Assembly: GCA_964468205.1 (NCBI GenBank)
Contig: CAYXVG010000081.1
Span: 1 to 23,275 of the forward strand
Origin: CAWELS01 sp964468205
GTDB taxonomy: Bacteria > Acidobacteriota > Terriglobia > Bryobacterales > Bryobacteraceae
DNA length: 23,275 bases
Reading direction: 5' to 3'
A program made the position numbers and the translations under genes. The notes beneath the pieces were generated by a model. It did not search any database, was not told the DNA's origin, and saw only the letters and a list, made by a program, of their open reading frames with translations. Shown here in pieces: positions 23,240 to 23,275 of the stretch; positions within the stretch are counted from its first letter, which is position 1; every line of letters begins with the position of its first letter.

Positions 23240-23273
23240 CAGTGTCCCAAGAGCTCCGCTCGCGTGGACACTG
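23240..23273. repeat. Inverted repeat at the window edge
   Basis: CAGTGTCC (23240-23247) and GGACACTG (23266-23273) are perfect inverted copies 18 bases apart. A further GACACT at 23221-23226 is inverted relative to the first arm. Such nested copies can mark the end of a mobile element or an operator, but the window stops here. Confidence 0.4.
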
Positions 23274-23275
23274 TT

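Larger units (their letters stand above)
22958..23275. other. Intergenic right end
   Basis: Apart from three inverted repeats I see no gene. A GTG at 23139 opens a frame that runs off the window (starting VPNIANLIALVPIVAIGARS) after a weak AAGGCGG; it resembles no family and could be chance. Confidence 0.35.

Noticed and set aside
23139..23275. GTG-started frame running off the right end
   Set aside because: Only 45 codons, weak ribosome binding site and no similarity I can name.
1..23275. CRISPR arrays, tRNA and rRNA genes
   Set aside because: I looked for regularly spaced repeats and for the T-loop GGTTCGA context and saw none outside coding sequence.

Overview
The window looks like the chromosome of a high-G+C Gram-negative bacterium, most likely an Acidobacteriota of the Solibacter/Bryobacter type. 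The pointers are the C-terminal tail of a large TonB-dependent receptor, sulfatase remnants, a Gfo/Idh oxidoreductase of the 'putative oxidoreductase C-terminal' type, Tat-exported aldo/keto reductases and a bacterial M49-like lipoprotein. The taxonomic call is inference; there is no rRNA or tRNA here to anchor it.

Region 1 (about 505-4972, + strand) is a compact defence island of visibly lower G+C than the rest. Six tightly spaced genes run in one direction: a ribbon-helix-helix (RHH) protein, a Vsr mismatch endonuclease, a DNA cytosine-5 methyltransferase, an Eco29kI-like GIY-YIG restriction enzyme, a frameshifted FRG-domain protein and a DUF262 protein. Adjacent genes overlap or lie 3 to 21 bases apart, so the restriction-modification system and the FRG/DUF262 pair look like one transcription unit. 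This is the best candidate in the window for a composite, under-described system.

Region 2 (4973-6870) is a boundary zone. It holds a convergent small PilZ protein, a probable NifX-like remnant, a secreted DUF2202 ferritin-like protein followed by a strong hairpin, and a short 3'-truncated fragment of a hypothetical gene.

Region 3 (6871-14871) is a metabolic and hydrolytic stretch. On the minus strand are two tandem aldo/keto reductases (one with a Tat signal), sulfatase debris, an SRPBCC protein and an M49-like metallopeptidase lipoprotein. On the plus strand are a Gfo/Idh oxidoreductase and a secreted M20 amidohydrolase. The last two genes end in the same 26-bp repeat, which supplies the stop codon and final residues of both.

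Region 4 (14926-21756, minus strand) is a long operon-like array: MscS-type channel, soluble MgtE-N/CBS protein, MgtE magnesium transporter, CNNM/CorC-type protein, DUF2520 Rossmann protein, panB and panC. It joins magnesium/osmotic membrane functions to pantothenate synthesis, and the DUF2520 protein is a candidate for the missing ketopantoate reductase step.

Region 5 (21976-23275) holds a chimeric ORF (amidohydrolase N-terminus fused to a MaoC-like hydratase) and the tail of a TonB-dependent receptor. Together with the sulfatase debris this suggests repeated deletions or rearrangements, although assembly error cannot be excluded from sequence alone.
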